Shown here: positions 11,203 to 23,156 of the stretch, one piece after another
How the letters are laid out: the number at the start of each line of letters is the position of its first letter
How positions within the stretch are numbered: position 1 is the stretch's first letter
Source of the DNA: Paguma larvata
Taxonomy: Eukaryota > Chordata > Mammalia > Carnivora > Viverridae
Direction: 5' to 3'
DNA: 64,000 nt
Assembly: GCA_030068075.1 (NCBI GenBank)
Contig: JAINVK010001445.1
Coordinates: forward strand, 1,178,001-1,242,000
Notes under the pieces: generated by a model
Database searches by the model: none
What the model was told of the DNA's origin: nothing
What the model saw: the letters and a program-made list of their open reading frames with translations, nothing else
Program-made: the position numbers and the translations under genes

Positions 11203-11633
11203 CATTTCATGTATCAATTCACAAATTACAGTCATGGAAAGAAATCTGAAAGAAGCAAGGGAAAATAGTCCTTAACATACACAGAAAGACAGATCAAGTT
11301 CATTACAGATATGTCTACAGAAACGTGGCAGGCCGGAGGGAATTGCAGAATATATTCAACGTGGTGAACGGGAAAAAAAATGTATCAAGAGTATTAAATC
11401 CAGCAAGGCTGTTATTCAGAATAGAAAGACAGATAAAGAGTTTCCCACACAAATACTGAAGGAATTCATGACCATTAAAAAAGCCCTGGGGAAACGTTAA
11501 TGGGGATTCTTAGAGGGGAAAATAAAAGACCAAAAACAACAAGATTATAAAATAATAGAGAATACACTAGAAACACCAATGTGATGGGTAACACAGTGGC
11601 ACTAAACTCTATCTTTCAATAAACACCCTAAAT

Positions 11634-11833
11634 ATTGGGGCTCTTGGGTGGCGCATTCGGTTAAGTATCCAAACCTTGAACTTGGGTCAGGTCATAATCT
11701 CACAGTTTGTGAGTTCAAACCCCACATCATGGTGCAGAGCCACCTAGGGAATCTGTCTCTCCTTCTCTCTGATTCTCCCCTACTTGTGCTCTCTCTATCT
11801 CTTTCTCAAAATAAATCAATAAAAACTTAAAAA
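11634..11833 (+). mobile_element. CAN-SINE in old L1, shared by both copies
   Basis: SINE flanked by the 16-bp repeat AATAAACACCCTAAAT (11618-11633 and 11834-11849), inserted at the start of the L1 ORF2 endonuclease region. The same SINE and the same target repeat occur in copy B (50763-50963), so it predates the duplication. Confidence 0.96.
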
Positions 11834-12837
11834 AATAAACACCCTAAATGTAAATGGGTTAAGTGCTCCAATAAAAAGATATAGGGTATCAGAATGGGTT
11901 AAAAAATACATGTCTATATACTGCCTACAAATGACACATTTTGGACCCAAAGACATCAGCTGATTGAAAGCTAGAACCAACTATCATGATAATGGAGATC
12001 AAAAGAAAGGCATAGTGGCCATGCTTATATAAGACACGCTACATTTTAAACTAAAGATTATAACAAGAGATGAATAAGGGGATTATATCATAATTAAGGG
12101 GTCTATCTATCAAGATCTAACAATTATAAATATATATGTTCCCAACTTGGTAAAACCCAAATATACCAAATATAGAAATCAATTAATTACAAACAAACAA
12201 AAAAACTCATTGATACTAATACAGTAATAGTATGGACTTTAATACCCTACCAACAGCAAAGGACATATCATCTAAGCAGAACATTAACAAGGAAACAAAG
12301 TCTTCAGATGACACACTGGACTTGATAGACTTAACAGATATATTTCATCTGAACATTTCATCTGAAACAGAACATTTCATCTGAAAGCAGCAGAATACAC
12401 ATTTTTTTTCGAGTGCACACAGAACTCCAGAATACATCACAGAATAGATCACATGCTGCATCACAAATCAGCACTCAACAAGCATAGAAGGATCAAGATC
12501 ATACCATGAACATGCATATTTTCAGACCACAAAACATGCTCTGAACTTTGAAGTCAACTATAAGAAAAAAATTGGGAAGTACCACAAGTACATGGAGGTT
12601 AAAGTACATCCTACTAAAGAAGAAATGAGTTAACCAATAGATTAAAGATACAATGAAAAGCTAAATGGAAGCAAATGAAAATGAAAACATGACCATCCCA
12701 AACATGTGGGATGCACCAAAAGCAGTCCAAAGAGTATACTGCAATAGAGGGCTACTTTAAAAAGCAAGAAAGTTCTCATATACACAACCTAACTTTACAC
12801 CTAAAGGAGCTAGAAAAGGAGTCATAAGTAAACTAGA

Positions 12838-12935
12838 GTAAAATAATAATTATTTTAAATAAATAATAAAATAATAATTATAATAACATAATAAACAATA
12901 ATAAATAAAATAAATAAAAACTAGAGCAGAAATAA
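12838..12935. repeat. A/T-rich (TAA)n-like simple repeat
   Basis: Run of TAATAA/TAAA units inside the L1 ORF2 remnant, matched by an independently expanded tract at 51849-51962 in copy B. Confidence 0.85.
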
Positions 12936-13530
12936 ATAATAAAGACACAAACAAAACAAAACAAAACAAACAAACAAGCAAAAAGAAATAAAACAGATCA
13001 AGCAAGCTAAGAGATGGTTCTTTGAGAGAATTAATAAAACTGAGGAACTTCTAGCCAGATTTATTAAATAGATAAGAGAAAGTACCCAAACAAATAAAAT
13101 TATAAATGGAAGTGGAGAGATCACAACAAACACCACGCAAACAATATTATAAGATAATATGAAAAATTATATGGCAACAAATTGGGCTATCTGGGAGAAA
13201 TGGATATATTGTTAGAAACATACAAACTATCAAAAACATACAAACTGTCAAAACTGAAACAGGAAGAAGTCGAAAGCTTGAAAAGACCCATAATCACCAA
13301 AGAAATTGAAAAAGTAATAAAAAAATCTCCAACAAACTTAAGTCCAGGGTCACATTCTCTTACTTAAAAGTAGAATTGCAAGCCAACACCCTGATGAACC
13401 TGGATATAAAAAAATCTCAAAAAGATATTAGCAAATCGAATTTAATAGTACATTTAAAGACATATTCACCATAACCAACTGGGAATTATTTGTGGGCTGC
13501 GGGGCTCCTTCAATATTCATAAATCAATCA

Positions 13531-14850
13531 ATGATTTTACTTCTTTTCTGATTTTGATAATTTTTACTTCTTTTCCTTATGTCCTTGCTTCTGGCTAGTA
13601 TCTCTGGTGCTTTATTGAATGATGATTTTACTTCTTTATTAATTTTGATAATTTTTACTTCTTTTCCTTATGTCCTTGCGTCTGGCTAGCATCTCTGGTG
13701 CTTTATTGAATAGAAGAGGTGAGACTAGGCACTTTTGGCTTGTTCCTGGTTTTAGAGGGAAAGCTTTAAATTTTCACTGCTGAGTATGTTTGCTGTGGAT
13801 TTATCATTACACCCTTTATTACGTAGATGTATGATATTTCTTCAGACAATTTATTGTTGGGAGTTTTTACCATGAATGTTTTTTGGATTTGTCAAATGTT
13901 TTACTACATCTATTTGAGATTATTACATTAGTTGTTTTATTTTATTCCATTAATGTGATGTATTATATAGATTGATTTTTATATGTGAAATCATCCTTGA
14001 ATAACAGGTATAAACCTCCTTAATCATGTGGTGCGATCCTTTTAATATGCTGTTGAATTCAGTTTGGTAGTATCTTAATTGAGAATTTTCACATGCATAT
14101 TCTTTAGGCATATTGGCCTGTATTTTTTTTTATTCTGATATTCTATTCTGGCTTTTTTATAAAGCAGTACCATTTTTCCAAAATTAGTTCGAAAGTGTTT
14201 CCTCTGATTCAAATTTTTGGAAGAGTTTGAGAAAAAATAGGTATGAATTCTTTTTCAAATGATTAATGCAACTGACCCATGAAATTAACTGATCCTTGAC
14301 TTGTCTTTATGGGAAAGTTTTAGTTACTGATTCAATGTCCTTTCTTATTATTGATCTGTTTTGTTTTTGTTTTGTTTTGTTTGTTTTTCTTCATGGTTAA
14401 GATTTGGTAGGATGTGTATTTTGAGGAATGTATCCCTTTTATGTATGTTATCCAATTTGCTAACATAATTTTTCATAGTTATTTCTTATTGTATTTATGT
14501 ATCTATTGCAATGCTTTCTCTTTAATGTATAATTTTATTTATTTTGGTCCTCTCTCTTTTTATCTTGGTAAATCTAGCTAAAGTTTACTCAATTTTGTTT
14601 TTCTAATTATTTTTCCGTTCTCAGTTTCAGTTATTTCTGCTTCGGTAATTGTTATTTTGTTTCTTTGCGAAACTTAGGCTTAGTTTTTTGTTACTTTATT
14701 TGTTTTTCAAATTCTATGAGGTGTAAAGTTATATTGTATATTTAATATCTTCTTTTTAATATTTATTTTTTTATTTTTATTTTTTTATATGTGGTTTTGC
14801 TATGGTTTATAATTTTTATGATGTTTTGATTTGAATTGTTTCAAGACATT
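13531..14850 (-). mobile_element. Old antisense L1, RT part of ORF2
   Basis: Minus-strand L1 ORF2 reverse-transcriptase sequence, heavily mutated, running 3' to 5' along the plus strand. It is interrupted by a younger L1 at 14865-17729 and resumes at 17744. The counterpart in copy B is 53999-55455. Confidence 0.82.
13533..13715. repeat. 91-bp direct tandem repeat
   Basis: Two near-identical units beginning GATTTTACTTCTTT at 13533 and 13624, each ending 'ggtgctttattgaat'. Copy B has one unit (from about 53999), so copy A duplicated it locally inside an antisense L1. Confidence 0.88.
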
Positions 14851-14864
14851 TCCTTTCCTTTTTT

Positions 14865-17729
14865 TTTTAATTTATAATAGTTTATTTTCAAATTGGTTTA
14901 CATATAACACTCAGTGTTCATCCCAACATATGCCCTTTTTAATGCCCATCACCCCCTCTCCCCCCTCCCTCATTCCCCTCACCCTCAGTTTGTTCTCTTA
15001 TGTTTTGTCTCCCTCCCTCTCTGTGTCTTTTTTTCTTTCCCCTCTTCCCCTCCCCCTGGCTTTTGCTTAGTCTCACAAAGTCGACCTATTCGTGGAAACA
15101 TATGGTATCTGTCTTTTTCTGACTGACTTATTTCACTTAACATAATACCCTCCAGTTCCATCCATGTTGCTACACATGGCCAGATTTCATTTTTTCTCAT
15201 TGCCACGTAGTAGTACATTGTATATATATACCACATCTTCTTTATCCATTTGTCAGTTGATGGGCACTTGGTCTCTTTCCATGATTTGGCTATTGTCGGA
15301 AGTGCTGCTATGAACATTGGGGTACACGTGCTCCTATGCATCAGCATTCCTGTGTCTTTTGGGTAGATTCCTAGCAGTGCTATTGCTGGATCATAGGGTA
15401 GCTCTATTTTCATTTTTTTGATGAACCTCCACACCGTTTTCCAGAGTGGCTGCACCAGTTTGAATTCCCACCAACAGTGTAGGAGGGGGCCTACTTCTCC
15501 ACATCCTCGCCAAATCGTTTCCTGATTTGTTCATTTTAGCCACTCTGACTGGTGTGAGGTGGTATCGCAGTGTGGTTTTGATTTGTATTTCCCTGATGAT
15601 GAGTGACATTGAGCATCGTTTCATGTGTCTGTTGGCCATCTGGATGTCCTCTTTGGAGAAGTGTCTATTCATATCTTCCGCCCATTTCTTCACTGGGTTG
15701 TTTGTTTTTCGGGTGTGGAGTTTGGTAAGTTCTTTATAGATTTTAGATATTAGTCCTTTATCTGATTATGTCATTTGCGATGATCTTTTCCCATTCTGTT
15801 GGTTGCCTATTCGTTTTGTTGGTTGTTTCTTTTGCTGTGCAGAAGCTTTTTATCTTGATGAGGTCCAATAGTTCATTTTTGCTTTTAATTCCCTTGCCTT
15901 TGGAGACGTGTCGAGTAAGAAATTGGTGCGTCTTAGGTCAAAGAGGTTTTTTCCTGCTTTCTCCTCTAGGATTTTGACGGTTTCCTGTCTCACATTCAGA
16001 TCTTTTATCCATTTAGAGTTTATTTTTGTGAGTGGTGTAAGAAAGTGGTCTAGTTTCATTCTTTTGCATGTTGCTGTCCAATTCTCCCAGCACCATTTAT
16101 TAAAGAGGCTGTCTTTTTTCCATTGGATACATTTTCCCGCTTTGTCAAAGATTAGTTGGCCATATACTTGCGGGTCCATTTCTGAGTTTTCTATTCTATT
16201 CCATTGGTCTATGTGTCTGTTTTTGTGCCAATACCATACAGTCTTGATGACTACCGCTTTGTAGTAGGGGTTAAAGTCTGGGATTGTGATGCCTCCCGCC
16301 TTGGTTTTATTCTTCAATATTATTTTGGCTATTTGAGGTCTTTTGTGGTTCCATACAAATTTTAGGATTGATTGCTCTAGCTTTGAGAAGAATGCTGGTG
16401 CAATTTTGATTGGGATTGCATTGAATGTGTAGATTGCTTGGGTAGTATTGCCATTTTAACGATATTTATTCTTCCAATCCATGAGCATGGATGTTTTTCC
16501 ATTTCCTTGTGTCTTCCTTAATTTCCTTCATAAGTTTTTACTCAAATAGATAAAATCGTGAATGAAAAGGGAGAAATTACAACCAACCCCTCAGGTATAC
16601 AAGCAATCATCAGAGAATACTATGAAAAATTATATGCCACCAAACTTCGCAATCTGGAGGAAATGGACATCTTCCTAAATAGCCACACCCTACCAAAACT
16701 CAAACGGGAAGAAATAGAAAATTTGAACAAACCCATAACCAGTGAAGAAATAGAATCAGTTATCAAAAACCTCCCAGCAAATAAAAGCCCTGGACCAGAC
16801 GGCTTTCCTGCAGAATTTTACCAGACATTTAAAACAGAGTTAATTCCTATCCTCCTCAAGCTGTTCCAAAAACTTGAAATGGAAGGAAAACTCCCGGACT
16901 CATTCTATGAAGCCAGCATCACTTTGATTCCCAAACCAGATAGAGACCCAGCAAAGAAAGAGAATTACAGGCCAATATCCCTGATGAATATGGATGCAAA
17001 AATTCTCAACAAGATAGTAGCAAATCGAATCCAACAGCATATAAAGAGAATTATCCACCATGATCAAGTAGGATTCATCCCTGGGTTGCAGGGCTGGTTC
17101 AACATTCGCAAATCAATCAACGTGATACATCACATTAACAAAAGAAAAGATAAGAACCATATGATCCTGTCAATAGATGCAGAAAATGCATTTGACAAAA
17201 TACAGCACCCTTTCTTAATAAAAACTCTCGAGAAAGTCGGGACAGATGGAACTTACTTAAACATCATAAAAGCCATATATGAAAAGTCCACAGCTAATAT
17301 CATCCTCAATGGGAAAAAATTGAAATCCTTCCCCCTGAGATCAGGAACACGACAGGGGTGTCCACTCTCGCCACTGCTATTTAGCATAGTGTTGGAAGTC
17401 TTAGCATCAGCAATCAGACAACAAAACAAAATAAAAGGCATCAAGATTGGCAAGGAGGAAGTCAAACTTTCACTTTTTGCAGATGCCATGATACTTTACA
17501 TGGAAAACCAGACGGAGTCCACCAAAAGCCTACTAGAACTGATCCATGCTTTCAGCAAAGTTGCAGGATACAAAATCAATGTACAGAAATCGGTGGCATT
17601 TCTATACACCAACAATGAAGCAGCAGAAAGAGAAATAAAGAAGCTAATCCCTTTCACAATTGCACCAAAAACCATAAAATACTTAGGAATAAACCTAACC
17701 AAAGATGTGAAAGACCTCTACACTGAAAA
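14865..17729 (-). mobile_element. 5'-inverted (twin-primed) L1, copy A only
   Basis: Young L1 insertion of 2.87 kb flanked by a perfect 14-bp repeat TCCTTTCCTTTTTT (14851-14864 and 17730-17743). Copy B has one copy of that motif (55456-55469). The left part, 14865 to about 16540, is antisense L1 with a poly-T start, 3'UTR and ORF2 C-terminus. The right part, about 16541 to 17729, is sense ORF2 RT sequence. The two halves meet at consecutive points of ORF2: the sense part ends at ...LYTEN and the antisense part starts at KLMKE. This is the hallmark of twin priming during target-primed reverse transcription. Confidence 0.94.
14985..16540 (-). pseudogene. L1 ORF2 C-terminal part (3' of inversion)
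   Basis: Minus-strand ORF2 C-terminus and following sequence, broken into open pieces at 15850-16317, 15391-15693 and 14985-15455. Recognisable L1 landmarks are [28 protein letters not shown] and DLARMW, with a MELEGIMLSEISQSEKDRYH segment near the end. Frameshifts separate the pieces. It encodes no functional protein and is part of the insertion 14865-17729. Confidence 0.9.
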
Positions 17730-17745
17730 TCCTTTCCTTTTTTGA
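16558..17745 (+). pseudogene. L1 ORF2 reverse-transcriptase fragment, inverted
   Basis: A 395-codon open frame covering the L1 ORF2 region from just after the endonuclease through the fingers and palm of reverse transcriptase. Landmarks: [12 protein letters not shown] near 79-90, [35 protein letters not shown] (motif A), [13 protein letters not shown] (motif B), then F307-A308-D309-A310. The last motif is normally FADD, so the second catalytic Asp is lost (GCC in place of GAC). There is no endonuclease, thumb or C-terminal domain, and no promoter in this orientation. The open frame survives because the insertion is young, not because it is a gene. The last residues (PFLF) come from the target-site repeat and flank. 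Confidence 0.93.
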
Positions 17746-19010
17746 TTTCATCTTTAACCCATTGGTAATTCAAGAATATGTTGTTAAATTTGCTCATATT
17801 TGTGAATTTTTCCGTTTTCCTCTTTTTATTGATTTTCAGTTTCACACATGTGTTGTCATAAATAACACTTGATATAATATCATTTAATTAAAATTTGCTG
17901 GGACTTTTTCTGCAACCTAAATATGACCTGACCTGGAGATTATTTGTTGTGCCCTTGAGAAGAATGAATGAATTTCTTTTTAAGGCTGGTTATGTCCACT
18001 TGGTTTAAATTTCAAATCCAATATTTACTTACTGATATTCCATTCATCGTTAAAAGTGAAGTATTGGAGGTCCCCACTATCATTGTATTTTTGTCTATTT
18101 CTTACATCGTATCTGTACGTATTTGCTTCAGATATTTAGATACTGTGATGTTTATTTCAAATATATTTACAATTTTTATAGCTTGTCAAAATACTGATCT
18201 GTTTATCATTATATAATGGTCTTTTTTGTCTATTGCTACAGTTTTGGACTTAAAGTTTGTCTTGTCTGATATAAGCATAGCTAGCACTGCTTTCTTTTGT
18301 TTGTTTGTTTTTTAATGTGAAATATGTTTTTTCAATGTTTTTATTTAAGCCTACGTATATCCTTAAAACTGAAATGAGTACCTTGTAGATAAAACATAAG
18401 TTGGTCTTTTTTATCCACTTAGCTACTCTGTACATTTTTATTTTATTTTATGACAATATGCTTAAAGGAATATTGCTAATAATTTAAAGTAATTGTTGAT
18501 AGGTAAAGATTTACTATTGCCATTTTGTTCATTGTTTCCTGGAATTTTTTTCCTGTATTTCCTTTGTTCCTCTTTTCCTCTCTTGCTGTCTTTTTTTCTG
18601 GTGTGAATTCTTGATTTTCTATAATTGTATACCTTGATTCTGTTAACTTTATTTTGTGTGTGTCTCATATAGGTATTTGTTTTTTAGTTATAATAAGTGT
18701 TACTTGAAGTAGAGTATGATAGAAAAACATATTTTAAACTGATAACAACTTAATAATTCTATCATCTTAATTCTATCATGCATGTTGTATCTATACATTT
18801 TTACACTTTCTCCCACATTTTATACATTTGATGTTGCAATTCACATATTTTATACTATGTATCTCTTAGCTAATTATTGTTGTTTCAATAATTTTAAATT
18901 ATTTTTTTGTCTTTTAACCTTTATACCAGGGTTCAGTGGTTAACATACCACCATGTTACAATTATTAGAGTATTCTGAATATGAACATATACGCTTTTTA
19001 ATGAGTGTCC
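17744..19010 (-). mobile_element. Old antisense L1, ORF2 upstream part
   Basis: Continuation of the antisense L1 interrupted at 14850. It holds minus-strand ORF2 sequence upstream of the RT core, diverged and stop-ridden. Copy B matches at 55470-56950, where a SINE (55513-55731) sits in what is here the uninterrupted site near 17768-17782. Confidence 0.72.
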
Positions 19011-19026
19011 TGTATGTTTTCACATA

Positions 19027-19871
19027 CAGTAAAACCTTGTGTTGTTATTTGGTCTGAGTGTTTCTCAAGAAGAGCAAACATTTCTAATAAATTTTAACTT
19101 GATAAGCGAGTGACGTCTTCCAATATGAGTAGTACATAATGCCGGACATCACATGATCACAACTGAGACAAAGATTCTTCCCTCTCTCACTTACTGTGGG
19201 ATTGTGGGCAATTGTATCCCATGCTCAGATGCAGAGCCTCAGGTCATGGTGTTTGGCAGAAATCAGTAACTTATCAGAACGTTGGGAAATGCCCGCAACT
19301 GGCACTAGTGTATTTTTTTGTTATTTCAAAGCACCTATGGACAGTTCTTTAGTTTTCCATACAAGAGTAAGCTTAGGAATGTTTTGTTGCATTCTAGGTC
19401 AGGCTGCCTGCAGATATGGACTTTTGCTGTGGACTTATTGCCACTTAAATTACATACAGTATATAACAAGAGTTTATTATTACTGTCAACATCTGTGTGA
19501 GCATATAGAATGGTCCCCCTGCAAAAAAGATTCCATTGAGCCAATAGATAGTAGTGATTACAATAGTGATAATGAAAGTCATCCTACACAATAACCTCTT
19601 TCATGTCTCTTCCACACCAGCCATGAATAATTTCAAAGGTAAGCGTAGGTTAATTTGTTTATTTTTCTTAATTTTTTGTTTCCTTCATTATGTTACCTTA
19701 TATTACAGTATTACAATCATTTTTATATGAATATATGTGAATCATGGAACAAATCATCTGCGTTTCCATTATTTAATATGGGGGGAAGGGAAATTCACCT
19801 TGATATATAAATGCTTTGGATTACATGCATGTTTCTGTAATGAATTATGCTTGCTAACCAAAGCTTTACTA
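19027..19871. mobile_element. DNA transposon remnant, probably Tigger/pogo type
   Basis: 845-bp block bounded by TA dinucleotides. The left end is CAGTAAAACCTTGTGTT and the right end, reversed, is TAGTAAAGCTTTGGTT, an imperfect terminal inverted repeat. The body matches from memory a mammalian Tigger-class non-autonomous element, including a 'ggattacatgcatgtttctg' stretch near the right end. The 132-residue frame at 19196-19594 lies inside it and has no gene support. Copy B keeps only the left 120 bp or so (56959-57081). The family name needs a repeat-library check. Confidence 0.62.
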
Positions 19872-19925
19872 TATTTACATGTTCATAATTATTGTTCTTT
19901 TATTTTTTCTTGAAGAATTATTTTG

Positions 19926-20135
19926 GGAGGCGCCTGGGTGGCTCAGTCAGTTAAGCGGCCAACTTTGGCTCAGGTCATGATCTTGTGGTCTGTGGGTTCG
20001 AGCCCCGTGTCGGGCTCTGTGCTGACAGCTCAGAGCCTGGAGCCTGCTTCAGATTCTGTATCTCCCTCTCTCTTCCCCTGCTCACGCTCTGTCTCTATGT
20101 CTCTCAAAAACAAATAAACGTTAATTTAAAAAAAA
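19926..20135 (+). mobile_element. Young CAN-SINE
   Basis: Full-length SINE with a perfect 13-bp flanking repeat AAGAATTATTTTG (19913-19925 and 20136-20148), a body close to consensus and an A-rich tail. Copy B has deleted this interval, so its age relative to the duplication cannot be read. Confidence 0.96.
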
Positions 20136-20262
20136 AAGAATTATTTTGAGATTTCTGTAAGGTATTTCTTGTGTAGAGGAACTCCCTCAGCTTTGTTTGT
20201 GAGGGAAAGCTTTTATTTTACCTTTGCCTAACGAATGACTTTGCCAAATAATGTATTTTAGG

Positions 20263-20440
20263 GACAACTAGGTAACTCAATCAGTTAAGCATCCTACTCT
20301 TAATTTTGTCTCAGGTCATGATCTCACTGGCTTGTGTGGTTGAGCCCCATGTCAGTCTCTGTGCTGACAGCATGGAGCCTACTTGGGATTCTCTCTCACT
20401 CTGTCTCTCTCTCTCTCTTTCTGTCTGTACCCTGCTCAAA
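20263..20440 (+). mobile_element. CAN-SINE with deleted tail
   Basis: Diverged SINE from 'agggacaactaggtaactcaatcag' to 'ctgtctgtaccctgctcaaa', cut at the junction with L1 5'UTR sequence. Copy B retains the right half with its AATAAATAAATA tail (57082-57205). Confidence 0.88.
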
Positions 20441-20797
20441 CACCCTCATTTTCCCTGACACTGTAATTTCTCTCTTTGTATGGTCTAAGGCCTCTTCCAT
20501 CCACAATGCCCCCACCCTGTTTTTTTGCTGTAGCTGGTGTTTTCTTTTTTCTCTTTTGTTTGTTTGTTCGTTTTCTTTTCCAGAGCTACTTCAAGGAACA
20601 AATTGAAGAACACCTGGGGAGTGTCCAAATATCACTACAGGTAGGGAGATAAAGCAAGTAACACATTCCACAAAACTCTTCCTGAAGGGCCAGGCCCTGG
20701 ACAGTGTATGACCCGTCTTTAATACAGTAGTGCTCGCTGGTAAAGGGCACATAACAAGCTTTTAAAGCACATAAGGGACAAAAAAAAACTAGCCAAA

Positions 20798-21690
20798 ATG
20801 ACAAAACAGAAGAATTCCCCTCCAAAGAAATTCCAGGAAGAACTGACAGGTAAAGAATTGACCAAAACAGATATAAACAATAAAACTGAACAATAACTTA
20901 GAATAATAGTCATAAGATTAATCGTTGGCTTGAAAAAAACATAGAAGACAGCAGAGAACATATTGCTGCAGAGATCAAGGAACTAAAAAATAGTAGTGTT
21001 GAATTAATGCTGTAAATGCGCGGCAAAATAAACTAGAGGCAGTGACACCACGGACTGAAGAATCAAAGGGGAGAATAAATTAAATAGAAAATAAAATTAT
21101 GGAAAAAGATTAATCTGAGAAAAAGAGAGTTAAAAAAATTTGTGGACCATGAAGGGAGAATTATAGAACTAAGTGATTGAGTGAAATGTATTAGTATCTG
21201 TAACATAGGAATTCCAGAATAAAAAGAGAAAGGGCAGAAGGTGTACTTGAACAAACCATAGCTAAGAATTCCCCCAATCTGGGGAAGGAAATAGACTCTG
21301 AAACACTGGAGGCACAGAGAACTGGCTTCAGAAGTAACTCAAATTGATCTTCCACACAAAATATAATGACTGGCAAAACACAAAATAAAAAGAGAAATCT
21401 GAAAGCAGCTAGGGACAAATGGGACTTATCCTACAATGATAGACACGTAAGGGCAGTAGCAGACCTATCTACTGAAACTTGGCAGGCCAGAAAGGAGTGG
21501 CAGGAAATTTTCAATGTGCTGAATAGGAAAAATGGGCAGCTCATTTAAATGGGCAGAATCCTTTAAACAGCAGCCTGTCATTCAGAATCAAAGGAGAGAT
21601 GAAGGTTTTCCTAGACAAACAAAAACTGAAGGAGTTCAGCACCACTAAACCAGTCCTACAAGAGATCCTAAGGGGGACTCTGTGAGTGGA
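20798..21690 (+). pseudogene. L1 ORF1 (nucleic-acid-binding protein) remnant
   Basis: ORF1 starts at the ATG at 20798 (MTKQKNSPPKK) and hits a stop after 32 codons. Later pieces include KRNLKAARDKWDLSYNDRH and TETWQARKEWQEIFNVLNRK (21366-21548), typical of the ORF1 C-terminal domain. It is inactive. The equivalent ATG in copy B is at 59270. Confidence 0.85.
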
Positions 21691-23028
21691 ATGATGCAAA
21701 GACCACAAAGGATCAGAGAAATCACTAAATGCATGAAACCTACAGATAATACGACTCTAAATCCATATCTTTCAATAATAACTCTGACAGTAAAAGTACT
21801 AAATGATCCAACTGAAAGACATAGATTATTAGAATGGATAAAAAACAAGATGGATCTATTCACTGTCTATAAGAGACCTATTTTAGACCTGAAGTCACTT
21901 TTAGATTGAAAGTGATGGGATGGAGAACCATCTGTGATGCTACTGGAAGTCAAAAGAAAGCTGGAGCAGTCATTCTTATATCAGACAAACTAGATTTTGA
22001 ATTAAAGGCTGTTAACAAGAGATGAAGAAGGACATTTAATCATAATTATCGAGTCCACCCATCAAGAAGAGCTAATAATTATAAAGATTATGCACCCAAT
22101 TCAGAGGCACTCAAATATATACAACAATCACAAACATAAGCAATCTTATTGGTAAGAATGTGTTAATTGCAGTGGACTTTAATACTCCACTTACATCAAT
22201 GGACAGGTTACCTTGACATAAAATGAATAAAGGAACAATAGCCTGAATGATACACTGGACCAGAGGGGCTTGAAAAATATATTTAGAACTTTTCATCCGA
22301 CAGCAAGAGAATACACATTCTTCTCAAGTGCGCACAGAACATTCTCCAAGATAGATCACATACTGGGTTACAAAACATCCTTCAATAAATATAAAAGAAT
22401 TGAGATCATACCATGCACATTTTCAGATCACAATGCTATAAAACTTGAAATCAACCACAGGAAAAAGTTTGGAAAATTCCAGTTGCATGGAGGTTAAAAA
22501 ACACCCTACTAAAGAATGAATGGGTAAACCAGGCAATTAAAGAATAAATGAAAAAATATATGGAAACAAGTGAAAATGAAAACATGACAGTCCAAACCTT
22601 TTGCGATGCAGCAAAGGCAGTCCTATGAGAAAAATACATTGCAATCCAGGCTTATCTCAAGGAACAAGAAAAATTCCAAATACAAAATCTAACACCACAC
22701 CTAAAGGAACTAGAAGCAGAAGAACAAATAAACCCAAGGCCAGCAGAAGAAGACAAATGACAAAGATCTGAGTAGAAATAAACAATATAGAATCCAAAAA
22801 ATAGTAGAACAGATCAATGAAACTAAGAGCTGTGTTTCTGAATAAATAAACAAAATTTATCATCATCTAGTCAGACTTCTCAAAAGGAAAGACAGAGGAC
22901 ACAGATAAAATCATGAATGGAAATAAATTTATCACAACCCATCCCTTAAAAATACAAACAAATATCAGACAATACTGTGAAAATTATATACCAACAACAT
23001 GGACACCCTGAAAGAAATGGACAAATTC

Positions 23029-23030
<2 letters not shown>

Positions 23031-23069
<39 letters not shown>
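23031..23069. repeat. (AC)n microsatellite
   Basis: About 19 AC units inside L1 ORF2. Copy B has 'agacagacacatacaac' at the same place (about 61498-61512), so the array expanded in copy A only. Confidence 0.95.
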
Positions 23070-23070
<1 letters not shown>

Positions 23071-23156
23071 CTAAAATTTAAACGTGAAGAAATAGAAAAT
23101 TTGAACGGATCCTTAACTAGTGAAAAAATTGACTAAGTTATCAAAATCTCACAACA

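Larger units (their letters stand above)
9595..13520 (+). mobile_element. Old sense L1, ORF1 and part of ORF2
   Basis: Degenerate L1. ORF1 begins at the ATG at 9857 (MTK, then a stop). ORF1 sequence runs to about 11520 and is split by the solo LTR at 10420-11202. ORF2 follows from about 11600 and is split near its start by a SINE. RT-domain sequence ends around 13500. Many stops and frameshifts are present. The match in copy B is 49580-52500, and there the L1 continues to a 3'UTR at about 53790 that copy A has lost. Confidence 0.88.

Noticed and set aside
16558..17745. 395-residue open frame as a host gene
   Set aside because: It is L1 ORF2 reverse-transcriptase sequence inside an insertion with target-site repeats, and its catalytic box is damaged.
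19196..19594. 132-residue open frame ending in an acidic/Ser-rich tail
   Set aside because: It lies wholly inside a DNA transposon remnant, with no start context or homologue that I recognise. It may be a non-coding or decayed transposase region.
19926..20135. tRNA gene at the head of the SINE
   Set aside because: The tRNA-like head is the Pol III promoter region of a CAN-SINE. No cloverleaf with intact stems was evident.
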